From positions 387,769 to 451,768 of the forward strand of contig NW_004454267.1 in NCBI RefSeq assembly GCF_000283155.1: a stretch of DNA of 64,000 bases, read 5' to 3'. Under the pieces are notes generated by a model. It did no database searches. It was given only the letters and a program-made list of their open reading frames with translations, and had not been told where the DNA came from. The stretch's first letter is position 1; every line of letters begins with the position of its first letter. The stretch comes from Ceratotherium simum simum. Taxonomy: Eukaryota > Chordata > Mammalia > Perissodactyla > Rhinocerotidae. Positions 45,215-56,264 of the stretch are shown piece after piece. The position numbers and the translations under genes were made by a program.

Positions 45215-45395
45215 TTTAGTGCTTTGCTAACGTTTGTATTACAACACTCACTACAGAAACTTCAGCTAGTTGTAAGCACATCTGTCTCACCACAAGGGCT
45301 GGAGCCATGTTGTATTCATCTCTATTTTCTCCCCAGCATCAAGCTCTGTGCATGGCACTTGGTATGTGTTCAATGAATATTTATTGCATCAAATT
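45215..45395 (+). mobile_element. L2 3' terminus
   Basis: AAGGGCTGGAGCCATGTTGT, CTCTATTTTCTCCCCAGCAT and GTGTTCAATGAATATTTATT form the L2 3' end. Confidence 0.8.
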
Positions 45396-46079
45396 AGATT
45401 AATATCATTTTAAGTTTTATCATGCTTCTGGGCATCTCTTTGAAAAGTCATGGAAATAGAGAATACGAATGCTAGTCAAGGCCAGAGCTCTTGTGTTTCT
45501 GTTCTTCTGGAGTCCAGTTGAAATGACTGCTATTGCTACTTTGTGGTATATTTACATGAGCTGCCAGAGGAAGTTAGCAACCATTTTAAATTAAGATACT
45601 TGTACAATAAATGACTAAGGATTTGAGAGGACTCTTATCTAGAGAAGTTCTCATATATTTGAGATTCTTTTTCACTGGTTACTGTAAGTGGGAAAATGTT
45701 TCATTTTCAAAGCAAAGCAATAACTTGGAGAATGATACTGAAAAAATCATGTCTTAGAAAAACATATGCAAACCTTTCATTTATAGTCAATAAATTATGG
45801 GCTTTCCACTGTCATAGTGGACAAAACAAGGCACAGGTTTAGAAGCTAAGTAAGAAACAAGGTTTTCCAATATCATTCTCCTTTCAGTATGTAATCTCAA
45901 ATTTTTAAAAAACTGGTAATATCTGGGGTGTTTTTAATTCTCAAAATTGAGAAAGTCAGCCAAGAGTCTATTCAACTTGGTATTTTCAAGAAGGGAAGAT
46001 TTAAGCAACAAATGTGACATTTGAGGGCTAAGGGTCTAATTTAATGTCTTCCACTCTGTTTAATATGGGGTTTTATAAA
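45396..46079. other. Unique AT-rich intronic DNA
   Basis: No recognised repeats for about 680 bp and no exon. Confidence 0.4.
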
Positions 46080-46165
46080 CCTCACTTAATTTCCCAGTGC
46101 CTCAGTTTCCTGACATTACTCTTGCAAAGGGCTAGTGTGAAAACATTTTCAAAGCATAAGTTTAA
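46080..46165 (+). repeat. MIR fragment
   Basis: AATTTCCCAGTGCCTCAGTT and TTCCTGACATTACTC fit a MIR core. Confidence 0.6.
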
Positions 46166-46204
46166 ATATATATTATTTTCTCTAAATTGAGCTATCTTTC
46201 TTCC

Positions 46205-46500
46205 ACTTATATCTTAAAATAGTGGACCACTGCTTAAATGTCATCCTCCAAGCCAGATCTTTTCTGACCATCCTATATAAAATTAAACCCCATCAATACT
46301 CTGTATTCCTCCCTCTCTGCTTTATTTTTGCCTGTAGTACTTACTCGTTTGTTTATTGTCTGTCACTTCCCACTAGAATATAAGCTACATCAAAGCAGTG
46401 ATTTTTGGCTACTTTGTTCACTGCTTTACCTCCAGCACCTAGAATGATGTTTGGCACATAGTAGTACTATGTGTACTTCATACAATAAATAAAAATTTAT
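46205..46500 (+). mobile_element. L2 3' end
   Basis: CTTAAATGTCATCCTCCAAG, CTGCTTTATTTTTGCCTGTA and GATGTTTGGCACATAGTAG form an L2 3' end. Confidence 0.8.
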
Positions 46501-46639
46501 TGTATGAAGAATTAAATTATGCAAATCTAGAAATAAAATATACTATAATGCCATCATTGGCATGAATTAGATGTGATTGAATCAACATGGCTAGGTCTCA
46601 AAAGAATGTATTTGAGTCAAAAAAAAGCAACTTGCGCAG

Positions 46640-46750
46640 AATAATGCATAAATTCCCTCATCTGCAAAACAGGGCTAATAACAGCATTGTTATCAGGATC
46701 AAGTTAATTCATTAGTGTTAAATGCTGAGAACAATGACATATCATTGCTA
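46640..46750 (+). repeat. MIR fragment
   Basis: AAATTCCCTCATCTGCAAAA, CAGGGCTAATAACAGCATTG and GTTATCAGGATCAAGTTAA follow the MIR 3' half. Confidence 0.65.
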
Positions 46751-47312
46751 TATTATGGATGAAAAGTAGCTTACATAAAATAATTATACTAATTTTATAT
46801 GATATAATCTAATTTTATATAATTAAATAACTAATTTTAAGAGCTCTGGAAGGATGCACTATAGACCAAACTGATTACTTCTGTGAGGTAAGAAGACTCA
46901 GATTAAAATGATGGTCAAAGAGAGTTTTAACTTTGTCGTGTTCTAATATTTTAAATGTAGAATTGATGCATATAACTAAAAATGAATATTTAGAAAATTT
47001 TATGCATATTTCCTGAGACATAATGACCTTCAGGGGGAGAGAGAGAGAGAAAGAGAGGGCAAGGGAGAGAGAATGGAGAGACGAATTACTTAGGATAAGA
47101 ATTTTTTAAAGTTTTGTGTTTCATTTCTGAAATGCTTCTTGAATAATCACTGCATAGATAGGATGCCCTTAGCCTAGACTGAAAACAACCAGAGACAAGA
47201 GCCACAAATATAACTGACCTGGGGTCCTGGGCGGATTATATGAGTTAGTTCTCTTAGATTGGAGAAAACTATTACACAATCATAAAATTAGGAATAAGTT
47301 ATTGGAAGCCTT
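46751..47312. other. Intron near the exon pair; GA-rich tract
   Basis: AT-rich DNA with a GA-rich tract at about 47034-47082. No repeat family is named. Confidence 0.4.
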
Positions 47313-47321
47313 GTTACTTAC

Positions 47322-47399
47322 TGATCCTTCAGCCACTGCTCCACAAATGGAATGGAGAAGAATTCTGTGAACAGCTCGCCTATCCTCTTTGGATTATGA
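47322..47399 (-). CDS. IQCK: IQCK internal exon, FFSIPFVE segment
   Basis: A 78-bp exon with an ACCAG acceptor just above 47399 and a GTAAGTAAC donor starting at 47321. After completing the split Asn codon from the preceding exon it reads HNPKRIGELFTEFFSIPFV then EQWLKD, and ends with CA, which joins C of the next exon to give His. The FTEFFSIPFVE block matches IQCK as I recall it; the EQWLKD stretch differs from recalled human EERLKQ, so this part looks freer to vary. With the neighbouring exon it forms a helical segment between the presumed docking helix and the IQ motif. The pyrimidine tract before the acceptor is modest and lies back from it (TTGTCTTCTTGTC). Confidence 0.9.
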
Positions 47400-47535
47400 C
47401 TGGTCACGATGCCATATGTTTGATTGACAAGAAGACAATAAGCAAGAATTCAAGTCAATTGTTGCTATTCTGCTTGCAAATCAACACTACTGAATCCTTA
47501 GGGTCATTGAATATTCAAAGACATGAAAAACTTAC
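47400..47535 (-). other. IQCK: 136-bp IQCK intron
   Basis: Very short intron with donor GTAAGTTTTTC and acceptor ACCAG. It splits the Asn codon AA|T (phase 2). Confidence 0.88.
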
Positions 47536-47588
47536 TTGTATAACCACTCGATCAGAAAATCACAGGCAATGAACTTGGTTCTTTTCCT
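47536..47588 (-). CDS. IQCK: IQCK internal exon, Dpy-30-like helix
   Basis: A 53-bp exon with a strong TTCTCTCTTTAG acceptor and a GTAAGT donor. It starts in phase 0 and encodes RKRTKFIACDFLIEWLY plus AA of the next Asn codon. The order basic-F-hydrophobic-DFLxEWLYxxNP matches IQCK as I remember it, with Ile here where I recall Thr in human (DFLTEW). The same pattern resembles the second helix of Dpy-30-type docking motifs (NPIEFLASYLLKNN); in IQCK the first helix (VLLPG-type) would be encoded by the preceding exon, which I did not find below 64000. It probably takes part in dimerisation or docking to a ciliary partner; this role is inferred. Confidence 0.9.
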
Positions 47589-48114
47589 CTAAAGAGAGAA
47601 GAGAGAATTGAATTATATTCTTTGCCCACATATTTGAGTAGGACAAAGGAAGAGAGGTTAATTGATTGCTTGTGCTAGATGAAATATGCATGAGTCCTTT
47701 ATGAGGTTTATAAGCACATCAACAAACAGTAACACAGGCAATGTAAAGAATTCTGAAGACATTTCTCCAGCAATCTTTAGATAAGCATATTTGCTGACGG
47801 TAGGGACTAATTAAAGACTGCAGATAGTAGGGGGCTTATTACATGCTTTTGGAATTGTCTCAGAAGGATTTTATTTAAATCTAGACTTTGATGCTGAGTA
47901 ATTGTATTTATTGCTTTTCCCCAGTCCACTCAAATCCTCAGAATAGTAGTACTTCAGGTCTGGGTGCCACCTTCAAATGTGGAAGCCAAGCATGCAGGTG
48001 CCATTAGCCAGTGTGGTTGACCCTGCCAGGTGTCCACCCAACAGCTACTCACTACTTCATCCTGATTAACAGAAACCTGATTGACAATCAGCCCAGGGGA
48101 AAAACTACATGTGC
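47589..48114. other. Unassigned intronic DNA
   Basis: Repeat-free as far as can be seen; no second exon. Confidence 0.35.
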
Positions 48115-48480
48115 CAGCCTCCTATGCAGCATGGGACAGCCATATGACACAGTTCTGCCATATGAGATAGAAATGGATATGTCCTAAGGATTTCTGAGAA
48201 AGTTCTGCTTTCTTGATTTCTGCTGCCCTCCTTCCTTCAAGTTTCCTTATACTTCTTTCAGTCTGGAACACAGATGTGGGGCTGGAAGTAGAGCAGCACC
48301 TATCAGCCAAGAGGCCACAAGCCACACGCTAAAGATGGTGGAGCAGTGGGTTAGAAGGAGCCTGGGCCTCTGATGCTTTCCTTAAGCCACTGCACGAGCT
48401 TGGGCCTGACCTACTTGGGACATCTTGACATGTAAGGAAAAACCAACTTCATTTGGATTATCACCACTCTTCTTGAGTTT
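48115..48480 (+). mobile_element. LTR-like repeat
   Basis: CAGCCTCCTATGCAGCATGG, AGATAGAAATGGATATGTCC, AAGCCACTGCACGAGCTTGG and GGATTATCACCACTCTTCTT resemble a decayed LTR of the MaLR-like group. The orientation call is tentative. Confidence 0.4.
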
Positions 48481-48484
48481 TAAC

Positions 48485-48950
48485 AACATGCAATTGAATG
48501 CATGATAGACAGAGAGCTAGGAAGCCACAAGAGAAAAACGTCCTGGAGTAACGGGGGAGAAGGTGTGCTGAGAAGGGCAGTGGGGTAGAGCACCAGGGAT
48601 CCTGCCTCCTTGTCCCATTTAAAGTCTCCTGTAACCCAAACAGAACCAGTCAACTCCTTTTGGAGAACTGTTGTGGAAAATGGGAGATGGAAGGTCTCTG
48701 CTTCTCCCTTTGAGACAGCAGGGGCTAAGAACCAAGTGTTAGTTGCCATGTGAAGAGATCCTTCCCAAGAATGAAGGCTGCTGGAAATTCTCTCTTTGCC
48801 CCTCCAGGTCTACTCTTCTCCATCTTGCTCTGTGCCCTAGGAGGCTGATTTTATTATGGTTCACATCAACCAGGCTCCCTTATTCTCCAGTTGGGTCCAG
48901 CCAATGGGAGGTACTCAGGAGATCTGAGAGCAGGAAGGGGGAAAGGCAGG
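48485..48950. other. Unassigned intronic DNA
   Basis: Nothing supported by sequence features. Confidence 0.3.
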
Positions 48951-48952
48951 GT

Positions 48953-49335
48953 GTTATGGGTTGAACTTTGTGTCCCCCCACAAACTCACATATTGAAGTC
49001 CTAACCTCCAGTACTTCCGAACGTTACCTTGTTTGGAAATGGGATCATTACAAATATAATTAGTTAAGCCCAGCCACTCCTGAAGGACACAGCAACTCCA
49101 ATGAGAGTAAACAAATCTAGGGTTCTATTAGCACGGAAGAAGGGAAATGCTATTGGGTAGACCACCAATGGCAGATTCCTAATGATATTGTACTAGACCC
49201 TGGATCCAGCTATGCCTGAAGTCAAAATCCCCTGGACCTTTCAGGGACACGAGCCAATATATTCCCCTTTTTCCCCTTTTTTATTAATCCAGTTTGCAAT
49301 GAGTTTAAACTACTATTCCTTTCCTCGCCAATTGG
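48953..49335 (+). mobile_element. MLT1-like LTR, 5' part and a second LTR end
   Basis: The 5' start TGTTATGGGTTGAACTTTGT with CATATTGAAGTCCTAACCTC is MLT1-like. The right part (GATCCAGCTATGCCTGAAGT, ACGAGCCAATATATTCCCCT) is the 3' end of a different LTR type, so this may be two fragments. Confidence 0.6.
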
Positions 49336-49339
49336 CTAA

Positions 49340-49635
49340 CTCCCATGTGTCTCTCAAGATGCCTCCAGGAAGCCTTGCTGAGTATTCTCACCCTCTTCAC
49401 TTTGGGGTAGGCTCCCTCCACCCCAGTTCTCTGTGTGCCCCTCTGTCATAGCACCTCCAATGTAAATGTAACATAACTGCCAGCCCCTGTGTCTCTCTCT
49501 CCTACTGAACTACAAACTCACTGAGGACGGGGCATAGGTCTCCTTTTTCTTTATATTCCCAGTGCTTAACTGAATGCCTTGCACAGAGTAGGTGATTAAT
49601 GAGTGGTGAGTAAAGGAATGAATGAATTCACCATT
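49340..49635 (+). mobile_element. L2 3' end
   Basis: CCTCCAGGAAGCCTTGCTGA, TCTCTCTCCTACTGAACTAC and GCCTTGCACAGAGTAGGTGA end in GAATGAATGAATT, an L2 3' terminus. Confidence 0.88.
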
Positions 49636-49639
49636 CAAC

Positions 49640-50935
49640 TCTCAAGCATCAAAGCGAGAAAAGAACTCATGTACAAGAATTCTGACATTTAAAAGTAGGA
49701 ATTGCTAATACAATTCTGGACAATTTCTCTTCACTTTCTTCCCATAATATTTTATTATGAAAACTTTTCCTTCTTTTTTCTTTTGTCTTCTTCATTTTGA
49801 AATAGCCAACTCAGCTTTATAACCTTAAATAAGGTTGAAAAGAGTGTTATGAAATTGATTCTCACCAAAAAGGAAAGTGCTACTTAAGATTTTTTACTGA
49901 AAGCTTTATTATAGCTGTTGGTAAATAAAATATAGTGGTGCCTGAGTTGCTGGAGATGGTTTGCAGTCTTTTACCTCCTTGCTGATAGCCTTTTATTAAA
50001 AAATTGAAACACTGCTGGCCAGGGTAATGAAATGTACTAGACCATGTAATGGGGTCTTTTAAGCCTGCATTGCAAGGGTAGGGTTCCCTTCAAAAGCCAT
50101 CTTTAACCAAAATAAGAAAATACTTGTACAACAATGCAAATATGTATCTAGCATGAATAGCTGTATAATAATTTAAACAATCCAGCAATTGTAGGATGGC
50201 AGTGTCTCTCTCTGGCCCTACAAAACAATCATTGTTCCCTTGGCATTACCACACTGTTTGGTGATAAAGATTCCTTCTACAAGGGAATGCAGCTTGACTT
50301 ACTCTATTAAATAGACTTTTAAAATAGCCAAATGGTTCAATGTATGAAGGTCATGCAGACAGATTTAATCACTTTTGATGCAAAGAAATAAAATGGAAGA
50401 AATGGTGTTTTCCTTCTGTTCCGGGCAAGCGTGGACGTGCCGTGCATACTCAGACATGCAGAACAGTGAGGACATTGTTCAGCTGTTGTTTAGTTTAAAA
50501 ATTATCTGCTGGGGAGCCGAAAGAGAGAAGGGAAAGCAAATGGAAAGTTGTGGTGAGTGAAGAGATAAGAAAGGAAGTAATGGAGAGAAAAACTACAGCT
50601 CGAGATTAAGCAAGGGTGGGCACCCAGGGTTTACGCAATGCGGACAAATACACTGAGGTCACGATTGTTTTGTTAAAGGGTGAAAATGTGCAAGTTTGGG
50701 AGAGCAAAGGAGACAGTTAAGGCAACCTCAAATGAGGTTAAAAAGCAAAATTTTTTTAAAAAAATCCAGAATTAAAAGGAAAAAGACCAAGTGTCAAGGG
50801 GTGAGACATCAACACGTCATCATGAGTCTGCAACTTAGTTTGAAATGCATCCAAAAACACAAGATAAAGATAAAGGGAAGGATTGATGGACTGGTGGGCA
50901 GATACGCAATGAAGCGAATAATGCAAAATGGCAAC
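49640..50935. other. Unique intronic block
   Basis: About 1.3 kb without a recognised repeat family or exon; AT-rich with purine-rich stretches. Confidence 0.35.
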
Positions 50936-50939
50936 TGTA

Positions 50940-51015
50940 GAATCTAGGTGATAAATGTGTGGGTGTTCACGCTGAAATTCTTTCAATTCTTCTAGATGTT
51001 GGGAAAATTTTTATC
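50940..51015 (+). mobile_element. L1 3' tail fragment
   Basis: AAATTCTTTCAATTCTTCTA and GGAAAATTTTTATCATAAAA are an L1 3' terminus; about 75 bp remain. Confidence 0.5.
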
Positions 51016-51377
51016 ATAAAATTGGGGGGTGGAGGGTCAGGGAAGAGAACATTATCATAAAAGACCCAAACCTCAAAGAAAGAAAAGGCAGAAATCGAGG
51101 TTCAATCCAGACAGTATTTTGTACCAATTTTTATGTTGGGTACACGTACAGCAGACAGACTGAGGCGTGAAGACCGGGAATGGAAACGACTAGCATGGGA
51201 GAGTCACTGAACCTGCATCAGGTGACTAACGTGATTCCACCCCAGCGAGGTCAAAGCACGCACTGTGAGGTCAGCGCATTGAGTGTGGCAGGCTATGGCG
51301 TTGTGTTGGCTGGGACTCTGGGTTTGCAAGAAATGGAAATATGCTCAGGTTACCTTGGTTACTGGGTTTTTTTTTTT
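51016..51377. other. Unassigned intronic DNA
   Basis: No exon or repeat; a T-run lies at 51367-51379. Confidence 0.35.
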
Positions 51378-51790
51378 TTAAGTCACTTTAGGCTAGATTT
51401 TGCTGCAACAAACAACCCCCAAATCTGAGAAGCTTATATCAATGGTTTACTTCTCCCTCGTGTTACGTGAACATCTCAAGGCGCTGTGGCTCCCTGCTCC
51501 ACGATGTTTTTACTCTGGGCCTCAGGCTGACAGAGCAGCCTCTCCCTGAAATATTGCTAATTATCACACAAATGAAAAGAATAGGGTGGCCCATGCTTTG
51601 ACTCTTAAAGCGTGTGTTTGGAATGATACCTGTGATGTCCGTTCATTCCATTGACCAAAGCAGTCACACAGTCTAGCCTTCCTTAGGAGAGGCCACAGAT
51701 ATTTTTGAACTATAATATATTCTAGCACAGGGCGTTACTGTAAAAGTGGGAGGAATGTAAGAAAAAAGGGAATTCCTCTGACTGGGGGCA
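51378..51790 (-). mobile_element. LTR-like repeat, antisense
   Basis: TTGCTGCAACAAACAACCCC, ATATCAATGGTTTACTTCTC, GGCTCCCTGCTCCACGATGT and GAGCAGCCTCTCCCTGAAAT match a known antisense LTR-type mammalian repeat; subfamily unknown. Confidence 0.55.
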
Positions 51791-52450
51791 GAGCCAGGGG
51801 CAGGAAGAAGGAGGCCGGGGTCTGCAGCTGTTCAGGGCACAGGACAGGCTAGCCACAGTCATCACCAGCAGTTCTACGTGGGACTCAGCTCTTGGGCTGT
51901 GGCTTCTTTCTCAGCTTGCTGCTGCCTTTGCTCTCTCCTAACTGAGTCTTTCTCCTCCTCTCTCTGCTTCAAAGTCTGCTCACTCAAGGCTTTTCAACCT
52001 GTCTCCTCCTCTCTGGGGTCTCTTCCCTTCTACCCACACTGCATTCTGCCTATTCTCTCTGTCATCTGACATCTCTACTCCCCAGATGGGAGAAGCTGAC
52101 GGGGCTGGTGAGAAACTATGCAGGTCAGGCCATCCCTGCTGAGCAGCGCAATTGCACCAGATCATTTCACAGCCCGCTGCCCTCCTAGAGTGGCTGCCCA
52201 CAGGGCCTGATACTTACTCCTGGTCAATCACTTGTGGCCAGGGTGATGGGGACATGGACAAAGCAGTGACAGGGCTGCAGTTAAGGCTGTGGGCACGGCA
52301 TGCATTAGAATGTCAGAGCCTCCTTCCCCACATAGATATTCACCACAATACACTTCCAGATGCCCGAGACCCCCGCCCCAGGCATGACAAATGATCAATA
52401 ATTATGATCCTGGAAATGCACACACACTTGGACTATAACCAGATGCCAAA
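51791..52450. other. Unassigned intronic DNA
   Basis: Pyrimidine-rich in places; no exon or repeat can be supported. Confidence 0.3.
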
Positions 52451-53224
52451 ATTCTTATCACAGCAAACTTCAAACAGACGTTCATTTTTTTTTGCCCACT
52501 GCATTAGAATTTCATTAGAGAAAAATAACACTTCTCAGAAGTTAAAAATATGCACTCAACAGAAAATATTGACTTGACCAAGACTTCCAGCATGGGTCAC
52601 ATGGTTATTTCTAAAAGTGTTCTTGATAAAAAAGAGTCATGCTAAAACAATTCTACCACACCTTTCCTGAGAGAATCTATTTTTTCCACTCCTTAGAATT
52701 TGTTTTCAAACGAAACCTAATGGTATTTCTAACTCCCCTTATTGGTCAGGGCCGGGAAATGGAGTTTCTTCCCTCACTGACAAGAGCCCTTGCACTTTTT
52801 AAAAGACACTCAGGTATTTGATTAAAAAAAAAAGGAAAACTATAACAAATGACCATTAGATGGGCAAGGAATATAAAAAGAAAAAAAACGGTTTTGTTTT
52901 ACTGAATTATTCATAGTAACACATTTTAATGTCATGAGATCATCAAAGGACTTATCAGGAGTTAGAAATAGTTTCCTGACACCAACTATTGTTTACAACA
53001 CTCTTCGCTGTAATGGAATTTGATGAGCAACCGAAAGCTAAAGGGAAAATTTTATGCTGCCTGGGATAGGATAGGAAAAGAGAGGCCAAGTCTTATCGCC
53101 TCTATCCAGACTCTGCATTTAAATCCGTATTTAAAGCTGAGATAAGATTTATATTCAGCCATCATTTTATTCATGCATAAATCTCCTGATTTCTTTCCAA
53201 ATTAAGCAAGGTGCCCTGTTCCAG
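52451..53224. promoter_or_regulatory. Unique AT-rich block with three GATA motifs
   Basis: Repeat-free AT-rich sequence containing CTTATC at 52951-52956 and 53092-53097 and GATAAG at 53141-53146, plus a TATTGTTTAC forkhead-like motif near 52987. The motifs are seen directly; enhancer activity is inference. Confidence 0.4.
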
Positions 53225-53340
53225 TTTGGATCTGTTCGGTAAACGTTTACTGACTGAGGACCTACTGTGTGCTAAACACTAGCGATAAAGAAATGAGTAC
53301 GACGTGGCCCCACTGTGGTTATTAACTCAGTGTCCAGCGG
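53225..53340 (+). repeat. Ancient repeat, family not assigned, short copy
   Basis: AACGTTTACTGACTGAGGAC, CTACTGTGTGCTAAACACTA and GCGATAAAGAAATGAGTACG follow the start of the repeat found at 16257. Confidence 0.55.
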
Positions 53341-53399
53341 CCGCCCCCGAGCTGGGTAACAGCTGTGATGAATGGAGAGGATTGGCCCCATCTTCAGCT

Positions 53400-53890
53400 G
53401 CGGGTGCGAACCCTGAGAATGCAGTCCAGATAATCCCACCTCACCTGCCCCTCAGACCTAAATCAATCTGGTCTACATTTGTCTTGGCCACCGGGACTCA
53501 GTGAATCAGGAATGGCCATGGAATCCATTTCAGAGCGATCAGATGTGAGGGGAGATGTGCTGGGGTTTCTGGGAAACAACTTCCTCTGCTTTTCTGAAAA
53601 CTCGATCATTCTCTCCTTCTGGCTGATGTGGTAGGTGGAGGCACAGCCGAGGCCAGTGGCTGCATCTGTCTTGCCACTCTGAGGAAAGCCAGCCCAAAGA
53701 CGAAGCTGCCTCTGCAAGGGCCAAGCAGAGGCAGAAGACAACCAAGTCCTTATATATCACGGAGCCCCTGAATCTAACAAATCCTGAAGCCTACTTTCTC
53801 TGTCTCAGGACCTTCTAGTTTCCCGAGCCAATAAATCCTCTTTATCATTTAAGCCTGTTTTCTGCTAGTTGCAACATAATGAGTCCGAGG
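53400..53890 (+). mobile_element. LTR-like repeat
   Basis: The 3' end CGAGCCAATAAATCCTCTTT and TTTAAGCCTGTTTTCTGCTA is that of an old LTR. The 5' limit is uncertain. Confidence 0.5.
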
Positions 53891-54395
53891 CAAGATAGCT
53901 GCCCACTTTCTCTGCTACCTTCTTTTGGTGACAGCACCCTGAGTTCCTTTTGGGGATCCACCCTTCCCCAACTCTAAAGCTCTGTGCATTGGGTAGGGCT
54001 CCTTCCATTTGCCCAACAGCCCCCTACATTCCCCTAGTTCCAAGGACTGATTCCAAAGTAGGTATCTGAGCTGGGTCAGTCCAATTAGAGAGAAACTCAG
54101 GGAGAGACTTTCTCCTTCTCTGCTACACTTGAGCCTTATGGGACACAGGCTGGTGCCACTAGGGGAAGGGCCGTTTGAGGGTGGAGCCAAGCCAGAGGAA
54201 ACAGAATCAAGAGATGGAGAGGGAAGCAAGTGATGAAGACATCATCTGGGCCTCCAGATCAAGCTGCGAGGAAAGATCTCCCCATGCACTTCTCATCTAC
54301 CTAAAAAAACAAACAAAACTCCTGTTCTACTTAGGTCCGTTTAAATGGGGTCTCTGTCACTTGTGGGGCCTACCCTCAAAGAGTTAACTCCAGCA
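53891..54395 (+). mobile_element. Second LTR-like repeat
   Basis: GGGCCTCCAGATCAAGCTGC and GGGTCTCTGTCACTTGTGGG resemble the 3' part of an LTR of the '...aagccagtttgagttgggtttctgtcacttgc' type. Weak call. Confidence 0.4.
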
Positions 54396-55377
54396 ACTGT
54401 GAGAATGTTAGCTCTGCATACTTAACATATCCAGCTGAAACAAACTCTTTTGAGTTCATATTACTTTTTACTGTTAACAATATAAACCTTTTAACAAAAA
54501 TTGCTTACAGTAAAAATCATTAACTTTACTGAGTGCCCAAAATACTTCCAGAGATGCATTGGAAAGAATTTCCAAGTGAAGTTTACAATGCCACTAAGCC
54601 AGCTCTGTTTAATATAGCAGTCCAATTAAGTTCTAATTAAGTTCTGATCTCTTGTGTTCCAATTAAGCTAATCCAAAGGCATGGCTGGATGTCAGGGGAC
54701 CACTTAAGAACATCAAGCCAACCGTAATGTCTAATCTTTATAATGATATTTACATGTCTCAAACTTAATTTGCTCCAGTGGAATACAATCCATTCACGAT
54801 AGAACAGGAATGGCATCAGGGCCTTTTAATCAACCATCAGTCTAAGGAGAATGCTGAAGGTCTATCTTAACAATTGCACAATTGACTTCCTGCCTTAAAA
54901 CCTTTTCCCCCTTCAAACTCACATAAACTCTGGCCAGCCCAGGGGCACCAGGGAGGGCAACTGTAACTATAAATGGAAGATCAGGAAGGTGAGTGTTAAC
55001 AAAGACTCAGTAAGGAACAGGAAAGTCTTCGTGAAAACTCTACTCCCATGAAAACTCCTGCCTCAGTGTGAAAATTATTTGCAAAGCTAGCTTCACAGTC
55101 ATGCCTCCAAGAGACCACGGGGTCTGGGGCATTCTCTGCAATGCCTGCCCTCTGCTCAGAGAAGATAGAGAAGACGTGTCAGGGCCTGTGCAAAAGGAAG
55201 CTTCTGGCAGAGGCTCTGATGATATGTTGTCCTGATCCATCTCATTATTCCTACCTGAAACTAGATTTATTCTCTCTTTTACTGTCAACCTGGAACCCAT
55301 CCCTCCTCCCTTTGGTGACATTTGCCTCGCCTCCTGAGTCCCTCCCTTCTTCACAATTCCTAATGACAACGGCTCCG
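54396..55377. other. Unique intronic DNA
   Basis: About 1 kb without recognised repeats or exons. Confidence 0.35.
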
Positions 55378-55595
55378 CTTTCCTGAGCACTCACCCTGTT
55401 ATACACATCATCTCATTCAATCCTCCCAACAGCCCTGGTGAGGTGGGTACTGTGATTATCACCCTCTCCATTTAACAGATGAGAAAACTGAGGCTCATGG
55501 AGTTTAAGGAATCTTCCCAGGGGCCCAGAGCTAGCAAAAGGTGGAGGGGGATTCCAGCCCAGTTGTTGGACTCCAGCACTGTGTTCTGGCACAGC
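55378..55595 (-). repeat. MIR SINE, antisense
   Basis: CATCTCATTCAATCCTCCCA, CCATTTAACAGATGAGAAAA and CTGAGGCTCATGGAGTTTAA fit reversed MIR. Confidence 0.9.
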
Positions 55596-55749
55596 CCTCC
55601 GCATTTCTAAGTCTTATCTCCCAACATTCGACCCCCGTGTGGCCAGTCCCGCCTCTTCCTTACAAACTGCCCTCATTTTCATCGTCCATTCCAGGTCTAA
55701 GGAACCTTTTTCCAATTTAATTTTGTTCTTATTTTGTTGCTACTTTTCA

Positions 55750-55995
55750 CGGTAGCTGTGCCAGTCACTGAGCTAAATGCTTTAAATGCATTTTCTTATT
55801 TAATTTTCATAAACTCCCTTATATGAAGCCATTACTATTATCATTATTTCCATTTTACAGAAGAGGAAACTGAGGCTTGGGAAAGTTAACGTTAAAGATA
55901 GCAAGGTCCAAGTTCACATATCTAGACGGAGGCAGAACTGGGCCCTAAATTTAGGGGAGCATGGCTCCAAACTCTACAGTTAATCATTAAGCTTC
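55750..55995 (-). repeat. MIR SINE, antisense
   Basis: TGTGCCAGTCACTGAGCTAA, CCATTACTATTATCATTATT and AGAGGAAACTGAGGCTTGGG fit reversed MIR. Confidence 0.9.
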
Positions 55996-56067
55996 CCTTA
56001 TACCTCCTTCCACATAACAACAACAGCAGCTGCCACTACTACAAAAATCCAGACAGTTCCAGGACTT

Positions 56068-56264
56068 CAGAACAAGGGTCAGCAGACTGTCTCAAAGAGC
56101 CAGACGGAATATTGCAGGCTTGCGTCACGACTGTTCAACTGTGCCAGTGTAACGCAAAAGTGGCCACAGACAATATGTAAAGGAATGGGTTTGACTGTGT
56201 TCTAATAAAACTTAATTTACAAAAATAAGCGGCTAGCCCCATGAGCTGTAGTTTGTGGACCCCT
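56068..56264 (+). mobile_element. Non-autonomous hAT-like relic (copy 3)
   Basis: AAGGGTCAGCAGACTG, GTGTTCTAATAAAACTTAAT and AGTTTGTGGACCCCTG are the ends and core of the element seen at 8342. Confidence 0.75.

Larger units (their letters stand above)
26845..47321 (-). other. IQCK: 20.5-kb IQCK intron
   Basis: Donor GTAAGTAAC lies at 47321-47313 and the acceptor at 26845, in phase 2. The intron contains many repeats listed separately and unique stretches. No extra exon in frame was found by eye. Confidence 0.8.
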
